Assembly (NCBI RefSeq): GCF_003797825.1
Contig: NZ_RKME01000004.1
Coordinates: forward strand, 1 to 64,000
Length of the DNA stretch: 64,000 nucleotides
Source of the DNA: Gordonia sp. OPL2
GTDB taxonomy: Bacteria; Actinomycetota; Actinomycetes; Mycobacteriales; Mycobacteriaceae
Direction of reading: 5' to 3'
Shown here: positions 1 through 8,503 of the stretch, in pieces
Numbering within the stretch: the first letter of the stretch is position 1
How the letters are laid out: each line of letters begins with the position of its first letter
The notes under the pieces: generated by a model
Told to the model about the DNA's origin: nothing
The model's database searches: none
The model's input: only the letters and a program-made list of their open reading frames with translations
Program-made: the position numbers and the translations under genes

Positions 1-38
1 GGACGGGCGGGCCCGCGCGGGTGCTGGCCCTGGTGTGA
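1..38 (+). CDS. 3' end of an unidentified gene (partial)
   Basis: Reading from base 3 gives eleven codons ending in valine and then TGA at 36-38. All codons are G/C-rich at the third position, which fits a real C-terminus cut by the window edge. Nothing can be said about function. Confidence 0.3.
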   Translation, partial: TGGPARVLALV

Positions 39-151
39 TCCCCGGATAGGCGCCGCGCGCCACCGCTCACAGGGTTCTCCCAGCCGGTGTCCAGCCGCGC
101 AGGAGCCCACCACAGCACTGTGGGGTCATCACATCCGATACAGGAGGACCC

Positions 152-2230
152 ATGACCGCAGTGCTGGACCACCGGGACGCACACGTGCCCGGCGAGCCGC
201 CGCCACCGACCGGTCGCCGTGGCCGGCGCGGTGCCGACCGACCGACCCCCCACCGATCCGCGCGGTGGAGTCCGTTCGCCCTCGCGGGCCTGCTCGCGAC
301 GACGGCGGTGCTCTATCTGTGGAATCTGTCGTCGAGCGGGTACGCGAACACCTTCTACGCCGCGGCAGCGCAGGCCGGGTCGCAGAGTTGGAAGGCCTGG
401 TTCTTCGGTGCGCTCGACTCGTCGAACTTCATCACCGTCGACAAGCCGCCGGCGTCGCTGTGGGTGACCGGCCTGTCGGTGCGTCTGTTCGGCATGAACA
501 GCTGGGCGGTCCTCGTTCCGCAGGCGCTGATGGGCGTCGCGGCGGTGGCCCTGCTGTACTGCGCGATGCGCCGCACCTTCGCCGACCCGCGGCACGGCAC
601 CGCCGCCGGTCTGATCGCGGGCGCCGTCCTCGCGTTCACCCCGGCCGCCGCGCTGATGTTCCGGTTCAACAACCCGGACGCGCTGCTGGTGCTGTTGATG
701 GTCGCGGCCGGTTATGCGCTGATCCGCGCGATCGGGACGAACTCCGGACGGTGGCTAGCCCTCGTCGGCGTCGCACTCGGATTCGCATTCCTCACCAAGA
801 TGCTGCAGGGTCTGCTGGTGCTGCCGGCATTCGGCCTGGCCTACCTGCTCTTCGCCGACAACGGCTGGCTCAAGCGCATCGGCCACCTCATCGGTGCGAC
901 GGTCGCGTTGATCGTCTCGGCCGGCTGGTTCGTCGTCGCGACCATCCTGACCCCGGCGTCCGCGCGTCCCTACATCGGTGGATCGACGAACAACACCTTC
1001 ATGGATCTCGTGTGGGGATACAACGGTGTCGGACGCATCAGCGGTGGCAACGGATCCGGCGGCGGAGGCGGCCCGGGTGGTGGTCAGGCCGGCGGATCGT
1101 TCGGCGGCTCGACCGGACTCAACCGTCTGTTCGGCTCGGAGATGGGCAACGGGATCTCGTGGCTCCTCCCCGTCGCGCTCCTCGCGCTGGTCTTCGCCGT
1201 CTACCTCGGACTGCGCAGTTTCCCGATCTTCCGCTTCAGCAACGGACTCTCCCGCGTCGAGGGCGGTGCAGTCGTCGCATGGGGTGGTTGGCTGGTCGTC
1301 ACCGGACTGATCTTCAGCTACATGAGCGGCACCATCCACCCGTACTACACGGTCGCGCTGGCGCCGGCGATCGGCGCACTGGTCGGCATGGGCGGAGTGT
1401 TCGCATGGCGACGTCGCGATCACTGGGACGGGCGGCTCGCCTTGTCGGGGATGATCGCACTCGCCGGATGGTGGTCCGTGGTGCTCCTGAGCCGCAACGA
1501 CTTCGGTCCGCAGTGGTGCCGCTGGCTCATCGGTGCGGCGACGGTGGTGAGCGTACTGGTCCTGCTGGTCGGCAGCGTGATGGCGTGGCGTAAGGCGGTG
1601 GCCGGTGCGGTCATCATCGGCGCGCTCGCCGGCGCCGGAGGCAGCGTCGGGTTCGCCATCGCCACGGCCGCGACACCGCACAGCGGGTCCATCCCGACCG
1701 CGGTCCAGACCTCCATGGAGAGTGGCGGTATGGGTGGTCCCGGCGGTGGAATGCCCGGCGGCACAGGTGGACCCGGTGGAAACACGACCGGTTCGGCAGG
1801 TTCGGGGTCATCGTCGACGACGAGCCAGGGCCAGACGCAGCAAGGCCAGACCCCGCAGGGCCAGACCCAGCAGGACGGCCGACGCGGTGGCGGAGGTCCG
1901 GGCGGCATGGGTGACATCTCGTCGAACACCGAACTGGTGAACCTGCTGTCGTCGACGACGACCACGTGGTCGGCGGCCACCAACGGGTCGCAGTCGGCGG
2001 CCGGGATCGAGATCGCCACCGGCACCGCGGTGATGGCCATCGGCGGTTGGAGCGGCGACCCCGCCCCGACGCTGCAGCAGTTCATCGACTACGTGAAGGC
2101 AGGCAAGATCGCCTACTACATCGGCGGCGGCCAGGGAGGTCCCGGCGGCAACTCCGAGATCGCCACCTGGGTCGCGCAGAACTACACCCCAACCACCGTC
2201 GGGGGGACCACGGTCTACAAGCTGAGCTGA
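152..2230 (+). CDS. GT39/ArnT-like membrane glycosyltransferase
   Basis: A 692-residue multi-pass membrane protein of the ArnT/PMT (GT39) type, which transfers a sugar from a polyprenyl-phosphate donor on the outer face of the membrane. A basic, proline-rich cytoplasmic tail (about 1-40) leads into the first TM segment. The acidic motif VDKPP at 96-100 in the first extracytoplasmic loop is characteristic of the family. About 10-12 hydrophobic segments follow. Two low-complexity stretches are unusual: a Gly-rich loop at about 295-320 and a Gly/Ser/Gln-rich region at about 520-590 with repeated QGQT units, before a small terminal domain. The ATG at 152 has an AGGAGG ribosome site at 142-147. 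A strong hairpin follows the stop. The acceptor is unknown. Confidence 0.85.
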   Translation: MTAVLDHRDAHVPGEPPPPTGRRGRRGADRPTPHRSARWSPFALAGLLATTAVLYLWNLSSSGYANTFYAAAAQAGSQSWKAWFFGALDSSNFITVDKPPASLWVTGLSVRLFGMNSWAVLVPQALMGVAAVALLYCAMRRTFADPRHGTAAGLIAGAVLAFTPAAALMFRFNNPDALLVLLMVAAGYALIRAIGTNSGRWLALVGVALGFAFLTKMLQGLLVLPAFGLAYLLFADNGWLKRIGHLIGATVALIVSAGWFVVATILTPASARPYIGGSTNNTFMDLVWGYNGVGRISGGNGSGGGGGPGGGQAGGSFGGSTGLNRLFGSEMGNGISWLLPVALLALVFAVYLGLRSFPIFRFSNGLSRVEGGAVVAWGGWLVVTGLIFSYMSGTIHPYYTVALAPAIGALVGMGGVFAWRRRDHWDGRLALSGMIALAGWWSVVLLSRNDFGPQWCRWLIGAATVVSVLVLLVGSVMAWRKAVAGAVIIGALAGAGGSVGFAIATAATPHSGSIPTAVQTSMESGGMGGPGGGMPGGTGGPGGNTTGSAGSGSSSTTSQGQTQQGQTPQGQTQQDGRRGGGGPGGMGDISSNTELVNLLSSTTTTWSAATNGSQSAAGIEIATGTAVMAIGGWSGDPAPTLQQFIDYVKAGKIAYYIGGGQGGPGGNSEIATWVAQNYTPTTVGGTTVYKLS

Positions 2231-2246
2231 CACGTGGCGCCGACCG

Positions 2247-2283
2247 CGAGAGCCGTCCACCCCATCGGGGCGGACGGCTCTCG
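2247..2283 (+). terminator. hairpin terminator after the GT39 gene
   Basis: A perfect 12-bp inverted repeat (2247-2258 with 2272-2283) encloses a further CCCC/GGGG pair. It lies 16 bases after the GT39 stop and before the convergent gene at 2333. There is no U-tract, which is common for GC-rich actinobacterial terminators. It may serve both strands. Confidence 0.75.
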
Positions 2284-2332
2284 TCGTCGGGTGCCTCTCG
2301 ACGCGATCGATGGGTCGCGCAGAATTCGGCGA

Positions 2333-2788
2333 TCAGCCGGCCTTCAGTGAATCGACAATCGAGGCGACCCGTCGTTCGCGCGTCTTCTCCTGCTTGGCAT
2401 CGGCGACCGAGCGCGCGTGCTCCTTACGGCGGGACGGGGCCAGGGCGTCGAACGCGGCACGCAGGCTCGGATCAGCGTCGAGAACGCGTGCGAGCTCGGG
2501 TGGCAGCGTGACCTCCCGCGGTGCAAGATCGGCTTCGATGATGACGTCGACGGTATCGCCGGCCTCGACGCCGAGTTGCCCGCGAACGCTCTTGTTCAGT
2601 CCCAGGAGGTTCTCGCCACCCATACGTCCGATCCGGCCCGCAACGGTCTGAGAGCCGATCGTGAAGCGGACCGGGGGTGTCTTGGTCGGAGCGCCGAGGG
2701 CCGCGACCTGATCATCGGTCAGCACGATGGCCGCCGCCGGGCCGCGCTTCTCCAGAACCACGGTCAGGCGGAGTCGTTCACCGGTCAT
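2333..2788 (-). CDS. DUF1905/YdeI-like small protein
   Basis: A 151-residue soluble protein. The N-terminal half resembles DUF1905: a small beta-barrel with a run LGAPTKTPPVRFTIG and a GEN/GL turn near residues 58-63. The C-terminal third resembles the YdeI/OmpD-associated domain: PPELARVLDADPSLRAAFDALAPS, then a basic helix with RRKEHAR. Members are annotated as bacteriocin-protection or OmpD-associated proteins, but the biochemical role is unknown. The reading frame stays open far upstream, but the ATG at 2788 matches the family N-terminus and leaves 69 bp for a divergent promoter with the hydrolase at 2858. Confidence 0.8.
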   Translation of the reverse strand: MTGERLRLTVVLEKRGPAAAIVLTDDQVAALGAPTKTPPVRFTIGSQTVAGRIGRMGGENLLGLNKSVRGQLGVEAGDTVDVIIEADLAPREVTLPPELARVLDADPSLRAAFDALAPSRRKEHARSVADAKQEKTRERRVASIVDSLKAG

Positions 2789-2844
2789 GCGGGGAATCCT
2801 ATCGCCGCGACCCCGTGGAATCGCGGGTTGTTTCCGATCTCTGA

Positions 2845-2850
2845 CAAGAT
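2845..2850 (+). promoter_or_regulatory. -10 element for leaderless hydrolase transcript
   Basis: CAAGAT lies 7 bases before the ATG at 2858 and there is no ribosome-binding sequence. This is the spacing expected when transcription starts at or next to the start codon. The hexamer is weaker than others of this type in the window. Confidence 0.4.
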
Positions 2851-2857
2851 TCCCCTC

Positions 2858-3691
2858 ATGACCGGACGCATCTCCGAATTCAGTCATGGACCGCTTGTCT
2901 TCGACGTCGTCGACGGCGGCCCGCTCGACGGCCCGCCGACGATCCTCCTCCACGGCTTCCCGCAACGTGCGACGGCGTGGGACCTCGTGACACCGCTGTT
3001 GCACGAGAACGGCCGCCGCACACTCGCACCCGACATGCGCGGGTACTCGCCGCGTGCCCGTCCCGCAGCGCGACGGGACTACCGGATCGGTCTGATCGCC
3101 GACGACGTGGTCGCCCTGATCGACGAGCTCGGCGTGGACTCGGTCGACCTCGTGGGTCACGACTGGGGTGGCATCGCGGCGTGGGCCGTCGCCGCGAAGC
3201 ATCCCGATCGGGTCCGCACGCTGACCACATTCTCGGTGCCGCACCCGGCCGCGTTCATCAAGGCCATGCCGCGCGGTCAGGTCCTGCGGTCCTGGTACAT
3301 GTTCGTCTTCAATCTGCCCAAGCTCCCGGAGTTGTTCCTGTCCAGGTTCTTTCGGACGTCCACGGGCGGCGAGCGGATGGGCCTGCCCGAACCGTTCGCC
3401 GGCCGCCTGCACGACGACATCGTCGCCTCCGGTGCGTTGCCGGGGGCGTTGAACTGGTATCGCGGGATGCCGTTCTGGACCCGGGACGATCAGGTCGGAC
3501 ACATTACCGTGCCCACCACATACGTGTGGAGCGACGGCGATTTCGCGCTCGGCCGGGCGGCGGCGAAGATGACGTCGCGATACGTCGACGCGCCCTACGA
3601 GTTCCGCATCCTCCGCGACGCCGACCACTGGTTGCCGGAGAGCCGTCCCGCCGACGTCGCGTCGGCGATCCTGGACCGGGTCAACGCCTGA
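2858..3691 (+). CDS. alpha/beta hydrolase, epoxide-hydrolase-like
   Basis: A 277-residue alpha/beta-hydrolase. The oxyanion-hole motif HGFP is at 32-35. The nucleophile elbow GHDWGG puts an aspartate (D102) where esterases have serine. An Asp nucleophile is typical of epoxide hydrolases and haloalkane dehalogenases, so hydrolysis through an alkyl-enzyme ester is likely. A late histidine in DADHWLPE near the C-terminus fits the catalytic base. The frame is open further upstream, but this ATG starts the family homology. Substrate is unknown. It is divergent from the DUF1905-like gene. Confidence 0.85.
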   Translation: MTGRISEFSHGPLVFDVVDGGPLDGPPTILLHGFPQRATAWDLVTPLLHENGRRTLAPDMRGYSPRARPAARRDYRIGLIADDVVALIDELGVDSVDLVGHDWGGIAAWAVAAKHPDRVRTLTTFSVPHPAAFIKAMPRGQVLRSWYMFVFNLPKLPELFLSRFFRTSTGGERMGLPEPFAGRLHDDIVASGALPGALNWYRGMPFWTRDDQVGHITVPTTYVWSDGDFALGRAAAKMTSRYVDAPYEFRILRDADHWLPESRPADVASAILDRVNA

Positions 3692-3709
3692 GCGGTGAGG
3701 CCGGCCCGA

Positions 3710-4507
3710 TCAGCGTCGCCGACGACGCAGGATCGCGATGAGCAGCACCAGGATTCCGAGTGCACCCGCGGCCGCGAGCGGTAGCGTGCGGTTCGCCGTC
3801 GGCAGCTCGGTTGGTGCGCCCGCCCGTAATTGCGCGAACGTCGCTCGCTGAGCGTCTGATTCGGCAACCACGTCGACGATGGCCGGGGACGGACGCGACG
3901 GCGGCGCGCTCGGCGCGGTCGACGCCGGGCCGGAGGGCCCGGTCGACGCCTTCTTCTTCACCGGAGGCTTCGAGGATGCCGACCGGGGCGCGGAGGGTGT
4001 GGATGCGGCAGGTTTCGGCGCAGAAGGTTTCGGCGCAGGAGGTTTGGGCGCAGGAGGTTTCGGCGCAGGAGGTTTGGGCGCGGACGGCGTGGACGCCGAC
4101 GACTCCGGTGACACCGGTTGCGATGCCTCAGGAGTCGACACCGGGGGATCGGGTTGTGCCCGAGTTGCTTTCTCGGGCGCGGGCTTCGCGACCGGAGCTT
4201 CCGTCGCCGGGGCTTTCTCTTCGGCCGCCGTCGTGGCAGGTGCCTTCTTCGCAGCGGCCTTCTTCGCGGGTGCCTTTGGCGCAGCGGCCTTCTTCGCAGC
4301 GGCCTTCTTCGCCGGAGCCTTCTTTGCCGGGGCTTTCTTCGCCTGGGTCTTCTTCGCGGGAGCCTTTTTCGCAGTGGCCTTCTTGGCGGGCTCGTCTGCT
4401 GCGGGCTCGTCCGCCGCAGGCGGCTCCACCGGCGTTGCGGCGTCGGACTTCTCGGGTTCTGGTACGCCCGTACCGGACGGGACGTCGCTCGGATCGGGTC
4501 CGGTCAT
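3710..4507 (-). CDS. Lys/Ala/Pro-rich repeat protein with C-terminal membrane anchor
   Basis: A 265-residue low-complexity protein. Residues about 40-110 are histone-H1-like repeats of the AKKAPAKK/AAAKK type. Residues about 125-190 are proline-rich with PKPPA units. The C-terminus has a hydrophobic segment (LPLAAAGALGILVLLIAIL) followed by five arginines, which suggests a tail anchor with the long N-terminal part in the cytoplasm. H1-like tails of this kind bind DNA in actinobacterial proteins, so it might tether DNA to the membrane, but that is inference. The ATG at 4507 follows a GGGAG site. It lies 50 bp downstream of the DUF6474 gene on the same strand. Confidence 0.7.
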   Translation of the reverse strand: MTGPDPSDVPSGTGVPEPEKSDAATPVEPPAADEPAADEPAKKATAKKAPAKKTQAKKAPAKKAPAKKAAAKKAAAPKAPAKKAAAKKAPATTAAEEKAPATEAPVAKPAPEKATRAQPDPPVSTPEASQPVSPESSASTPSAPKPPAPKPPAPKPPAPKPSAPKPAASTPSAPRSASSKPPVKKKASTGPSGPASTAPSAPPSRPSPAIVDVVAESDAQRATFAQLRAGAPTELPTANRTLPLAAAGALGILVLLIAILRRRRR

Positions 4508-4557
4508 CTCGTCACGCTCCCTTGCGCGATGAATCGGTGCGCGGTGTCCGGTTCATC

Positions 4558-5256
4558 TCAGTGTCCCGCCTGCACACCCAGACGGGCGAGGATGTCCGCG
4601 TCGATCGCGGCGAGTTCGGATTCGACCGCCTGGTGCGCCGTCTTGCGCTGGCCGGGAGGCATGGCCTCGGCGGTGTCGACGGCGATGGCGAGGTTGTCGA
4701 GTCGGGTCGTCATCGCGGTCACGAAGGCGGACCCCTCGTCGGTCGTGTCCTTGGTGGCGACTTTCTGCAGCGCCGCACGGGTGGTGCTGATACGCGCCGA
4801 CAACGTGGCGCCGTGGCCGGAGTACTGCCGCAGCACATCGGGGGCGACGCCGGCCCGGTTGGCCTGGAAGGCGGTCACCTGACCGCGGGCGGCGACGGCC
4901 GCGCGATAGGCGATCGGTACCACCACCGGCGACAGCAGGCGTGCGACCATCAGATAGCGACGCACACTGGCCGGGCTGAACCGTTTGGCGTCGGCATCGG
5001 CCTTGGCCTGAGCCTCGATCGCCTTGGCCTCCGCCTTCGACGCCTTCGCCTGCGCCTTGCCGGCGACCTTCAGCGTCTTGCGTTCCTGCTTGAGTTCCTT
5101 CTTGCGGTACTTGCGCTCGTCACGGCGACGCGACTTCTCGTCCTTCCGCGCGGTCTTCGCCTCGAGCTTGGCCTCCAACTTGGCCTTGGTCTTCAACGCC
5201 TTGGCCTCGGCCCGGCGCTGAGCGCGGGTCTTGCCGTTCGACGAGAACAATCCCAT
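4558..5256 (-). CDS. DUF6474-like coiled-coil protein
   Basis: A 232-residue protein. The first 100 residues are a highly charged Lys/Arg/Glu/Ala helix, probably coiled coil. From about residue 105 a more hydrophobic segment (SPVVVPIAYRAAVAARGQ) and a helical C-terminal domain follow. It matches a conserved actinobacterial family of unknown function (DUF6474 by recollection). The start is fixed by a strong AGGAGGT site about 8 bases before the ATG at 5256. It probably forms an operon with the Lys/Ala-rich gene downstream. Two neighbouring Lys-rich proteins hint at a shared nucleoid- or membrane-linked role. Confidence 0.75.
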   Translation of the reverse strand: MGLFSSNGKTRAQRRAEAKALKTKAKLEAKLEAKTARKDEKSRRRDERKYRKKELKQERKTLKVAGKAQAKASKAEAKAIEAQAKADADAKRFSPASVRRYLMVARLLSPVVVPIAYRAAVAARGQVTAFQANRAGVAPDVLRQYSGHGATLSARISTTRAALQKVATKDTTDEGSAFVTAMTTRLDNLAIAVDTAEAMPPGQRKTAHQAVESELAAIDADILARLGVQAGH

Positions 5257-5438
5257 CTGAGGACCTACCTCCTGTGCGGTGTCTCGGGCATGTCCGGTCA
5301 CGGACGTGAAACGCCGTGCGACCGGTGAGTGCATCGGTACAAGCATTACATAGGCTCGACAGGGGCGGTCCGCGCTGACCGGTCGCTGTCGTGCCGACGG
5401 CGAAGCACGTCGATCAGCGTCTGGCGAAAGGATGGCGA

Positions 5439-7103
5439 GTGTCGAGAGTCGTGTTGCACCCGCGAGACCTCGCGGGCTGCGAACATCGGCTGTCCCTCGA
5501 TCACTCGCATCCCGACCAGGCGCGCAATCGACCCGACACACCTGAGGCGCAGCGTCGCAAGGACGCGGCCGCCGATCACCGCGCCCGCGTGCGGGAGATG
5601 ATCCGGGGGCTACATAGCGATCAGCCGACCGGCACGGTCGTGCTGGTCGAGCCGGACACCGATCACGCCACGCGGGTCGCGGCGACGCTCGCCGCGTGCC
5701 GTGAGGGTGCGGCCTGGATCTGGAACGCGACGCTGCCGACCGACCGCGAACACGGACGTAGAGGACACGCGGAACTCCTCATCCGTGACGGCGACGGCTA
5801 CGTCCCGGTCATCGTCGTCAACCACCGGGTGAGCTACCCGGCGAAACCCGTCCGAGCGCCCAACGGCTCGCTCGGCAACGGGTCGTCGACGCTCACGAGT
5901 CCTGTCTGGACCTGGGCGCCGCAGCCCGACCCGTCGCGTAACGGCCGCAACCAGCGTCGGGACCAGCTACGGCTGGCGCAGCTCACGGCGATGCTGCGCG
6001 ACCTCGGGCTGGCTGCCTCCGACGATCCGCAGGCCCTGCGCGGCGGTGTCATCGGACTCGATGCGGACTGCATCGTGGTGTACGAGATGGCCCCGCTGCT
6101 CGACGACTACGCGGAGATCTTCGAACGGCGGACCGCGATCGCCGAACAACGTGTCGCCACCACTCCACGCCGGATCGGCGAGTGCCGCAGCTGCCCCTGG
6201 TGGGTGCGCTGTGGGCCGGAGCTCGAGGAGCGCCGCGACGTCAGCCTGGTCGTCGGGGGCAATCAGAGCGTGGTGCTCGACGACGCCGGGATCACCACCA
6301 TCGACCAGTTGGCCCACTACCGCGGTGATCCTCCGGCGGACTGGCCGGGAAATGCGCCGTTCGACGACGCGGTGCTGACCGCCATCGCCTGGCTGACCGA
6401 CACCCCGCTCATCCGTCGGCTCGAGCAACCGACGGTGACCCGGGCCGACGTCGAGGTCGACGTGGACATGGAGAGCTACGGCGAGCACGGCGCCTATATG
6501 TGGGGGACGTTGCTCACCGACAACACCGACCCCTCACGCCCCGTCGTCTACCGCGCGTTCGTGACGTGGGAGCCGCTCCCGACCCGGGACGAGGGACGGT
6601 CGTTCGGTGAGTTCTGGACGTGGCTGAGCGCCGAGCGCGAAGCCGCTCGTGAGGCCGGGAAAAGCTTTGCCGCATATTGCTATTCGCAGCAGGCGGAGAA
6701 TCGGTGGCTGCTGGGATCGGCGAAACGGTTCGCGGGGATCGCAGGTGTCCCGTCGCTCGCCTCGGTCGAGGCCTTCATTGCGTCCGACGAGTGGGTGGAC
6801 ATCTACGAGGCCGTCGGCCGGAACTTCGTGTGCCCGAACGGGAAAGGCCTCAAGCGGGTCGCCCCGGTGGCCGGGTTCAGCTGGCGCGACGCCGAGGCGA
6901 GCGGCGAGGCCTCCATGGATTGGTACCGCGAGGCCGTCGGCCTGGGGGACACCCCGATGGACCTGTCACAGCGCCGACGCCTGCTGGAGTACAACGAGGA
7001 CGACGTGCGCGCGACCAAGGTCCTCCGCGAATGGATCGACGGGTCGGCGAAACATGATGTCCCGCATAAAGATCAGGTGCTGGAGTTTCGCAACCCCGGT
7101 TGA
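5439..7103 (+). CDS. TM0106-family RecB-like nuclease
   Basis: About 554 residues, the usual length for TM0106-type putative RecB nucleases. The N-terminus carries DLAGCEHR, a motif of this family. A Cys cluster C-x2-C-x5-C (CRSCPWWVRC) in the middle resembles the iron-sulfur-type cysteines near RecB/Cas4 nuclease cores. The C-terminal half has an RNase H-like exonuclease fold: DVEVDVDMES supplies the first acidic motif and YNEDDVRAT the last. The enzyme is predicted to cut or trim DNA during repair. An ATG at 5391 would add 16 residues. The GTG at 5439 is preferred because GAAAGGA sits 6 bases upstream and the family homology begins there. Confidence 0.85.
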   Translation: MSRVVLHPRDLAGCEHRLSLDHSHPDQARNRPDTPEAQRRKDAAADHRARVREMIRGLHSDQPTGTVVLVEPDTDHATRVAATLAACREGAAWIWNATLPTDREHGRRGHAELLIRDGDGYVPVIVVNHRVSYPAKPVRAPNGSLGNGSSTLTSPVWTWAPQPDPSRNGRNQRRDQLRLAQLTAMLRDLGLAASDDPQALRGGVIGLDADCIVVYEMAPLLDDYAEIFERRTAIAEQRVATTPRRIGECRSCPWWVRCGPELEERRDVSLVVGGNQSVVLDDAGITTIDQLAHYRGDPPADWPGNAPFDDAVLTAIAWLTDTPLIRRLEQPTVTRADVEVDVDMESYGEHGAYMWGTLLTDNTDPSRPVVYRAFVTWEPLPTRDEGRSFGEFWTWLSAEREAAREAGKSFAAYCYSQQAENRWLLGSAKRFAGIAGVPSLASVEAFIASDEWVDIYEAVGRNFVCPNGKGLKRVAPVAGFSWRDAEASGEASMDWYREAVGLGDTPMDLSQRRRLLEYNEDDVRATKVLREWIDGSAKHDVPHKDQVLEFRNPG

Positions 7104-7161
7104 TCGCAACCTGGTTTCACCCGCACCCCATCGGTGCGCGCCCGCTCGATCCCGTCCCCGA

Positions 7162-8232
7162 TCAGGGCCGCGACGAACGCAGTGCTTCGAGGAACGATCC
7201 GCTGCCCAGCAGGGCGACCGCGCCGAGGAGCAGCAGTCCTCCCGGGGCCAGCCCGACGAGGATGCGACGGGTGGAGGAGACCAGGCTCGTGTCGTCGGCG
7301 ACGGGGGCGGCCGCCGGTGCGGATTGTGCGGCCTGCGCCACGCGAGCACTGTTCGACTCGGCACTGTTCGACTCGGCACCGGTGGACTCGGCACGGTTCG
7401 ACTCGCCGCCGCCGGTCGACGCGCCGCCACCGCCGGACTGCCCGCCTGCCTGGCCGTTGCCTGCCGGCCCGGTCGCCGACGACCCGTCCGCCGGACCGCC
7501 ACCGGTCCCGGGTGCGGCCGCGGTCGGCACGGTGGGCACCGGGGCGTTCGGAGTCGCCGCACCACCGGACGGACCGCCGACCGAGGGGTTGTCGCCGCTG
7601 CTACCGGGCATCGCGCCACCAGTCTGCGGGGTCGAGGTGAATCCCGGCGGTCGCGGCGGAAATGCCACGCCGCCGCCGGAGCCGCCGCCACCAGCGGCCG
7701 GAGGCACCGTCACCGACGTGTCCGTGGTGTCGGTCGTCTCGGTGGTCGGTGTGCTCTCCGTCGGCTCCGTGCTGCCGGACGGTTCCGACGGCCCGGTGCT
7801 GCCCGACGGTTCCGTCGTCCCGGAGGGCTCGGTGGTTCCCGATGGTCCCGTGGTTCCCGACGGCTCGGTGGTCCCGGAAGGCTCGGTCGTCCCGGAAGGC
7901 TCGGTCCCCGACGGTCCGCCCGCTGCTCCGGTGCCGTCGTCATCATCATCGTCGCCGGAGCCGCCGGGTGACCCGTGCCATCCGCCGCCGTGCCCGTGAT
8001 GTCCCCAACTGCCGGAGTGCTCGTGGGAGTCGCCCTCGGAGGAGTCGGAGTCGCTCCCGGAACCCGAACTCTCCGAGTGCGCACCGCTGCCCGACGAGTC
8101 GGAGGAATCCGGGGCGGACAGTGCCACACCTGCGCCGATACCGAGAATCGCGACCGCGAGCACAGCGATCAGCGCGGCGAGCGCACCCATGCGGCGGCGC
8201 GACGGCGGCTGCTCGGGGGTGCGGTGTGTCAT
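7162..8232 (-). CDS. secreted/surface Pro-Ser-Gly-Thr repeat protein
   Basis: A 356-residue low-complexity protein. An N-terminal hydrophobic segment (about 15-40, GALAALIAVLAVAILGIGAGVAL) acts as signal or anchor. It is followed by an Ser/Asp/His-rich stretch and a run of six Asp. Next come about eight tandem repeats of the type PSGTTE/PSGTTG (about 105-150), Thr-rich and Gly-rich spacers, and a C-terminal hydrophobic segment with charged tail. No sortase LPxTG motif is visible. It looks like a cell-envelope stalk, possibly glycosylated on Ser/Thr. The ATG at 8232 follows GAGG. It is divergent from the XRE-ImmA module, so the two may share regulation through 8233-8503. Confidence 0.65.
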   Translation of the reverse strand: MTHRTPEQPPSRRRMGALAALIAVLAVAILGIGAGVALSAPDSSDSSGSGAHSESSGSGSDSDSSEGDSHEHSGSWGHHGHGGGWHGSPGGSGDDDDDDGTGAAGGPSGTEPSGTTEPSGTTEPSGTTGPSGTTEPSGTTEPSGSTGPSEPSGSTEPTESTPTTETTDTTDTSVTVPPAAGGGGSGGGVAFPPRPPGFTSTPQTGGAMPGSSGDNPSVGGPSGGAATPNAPVPTVPTAAAPGTGGGPADGSSATGPAGNGQAGGQSGGGGASTGGGESNRAESTGAESNSAESNSARVAQAAQSAPAAAPVADDTSLVSSTRRILVGLAPGGLLLLGAVALLGSGSFLEALRSSRP

Positions 8233-8411
8233 CGGACCTCGTTCGGGTTACAGGCAGGAGAACGGTCGTGGTGCATCGTCGCCCACTGTTCACGCTCAGG
8301 TAAACTCGGATTTGCGCCGCTGCAGGATATTTACGATCGAGTGTGAACAATGCCACAATGGGTAATCGTTACATCATTGGCACAGGTGATACGCATGGGC
8401 GGTGGCCGTCA

Positions 8412-8430
8412 GGTACGTTCTGATCGTACC
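8412..8430. promoter_or_regulatory. inverted repeat GGTACG-N7-CGTACC
   Basis: A perfect 6-bp inverted repeat with a 7-bp spacer lies in the A+T-richer 271-bp divergent region, 74 bp before the XRE start. Its size and position fit an operator for the helix-turn-helix protein encoded next to it. That assignment is inference. Confidence 0.4.
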
Positions 8431-8503
8431 GAGCGTTGCAACGACGATGCACGCAGGTCTTTAATGTTTGCAAGTTCAAGCTTTGGATTTGCCGGGGAGA
8501 ATA

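Noticed and set aside
2789..3628. Extension of the DUF1905-like gene into the hydrolase region
   Set aside because: The extension lies antisense to the alpha/beta hydrolase and is low-complexity; the family start is at 2788.
5391..5438. An ATG start for the RecB-like nuclease at 5391
   Set aside because: There is no ribosome site there, and the family homology starts at the GTG at 5439.
7740..7930. A CRISPR-like array in the repetitive stretch
   Set aside because: The repeats encode in-frame PSGTTE units of a protein, with no unique spacers.
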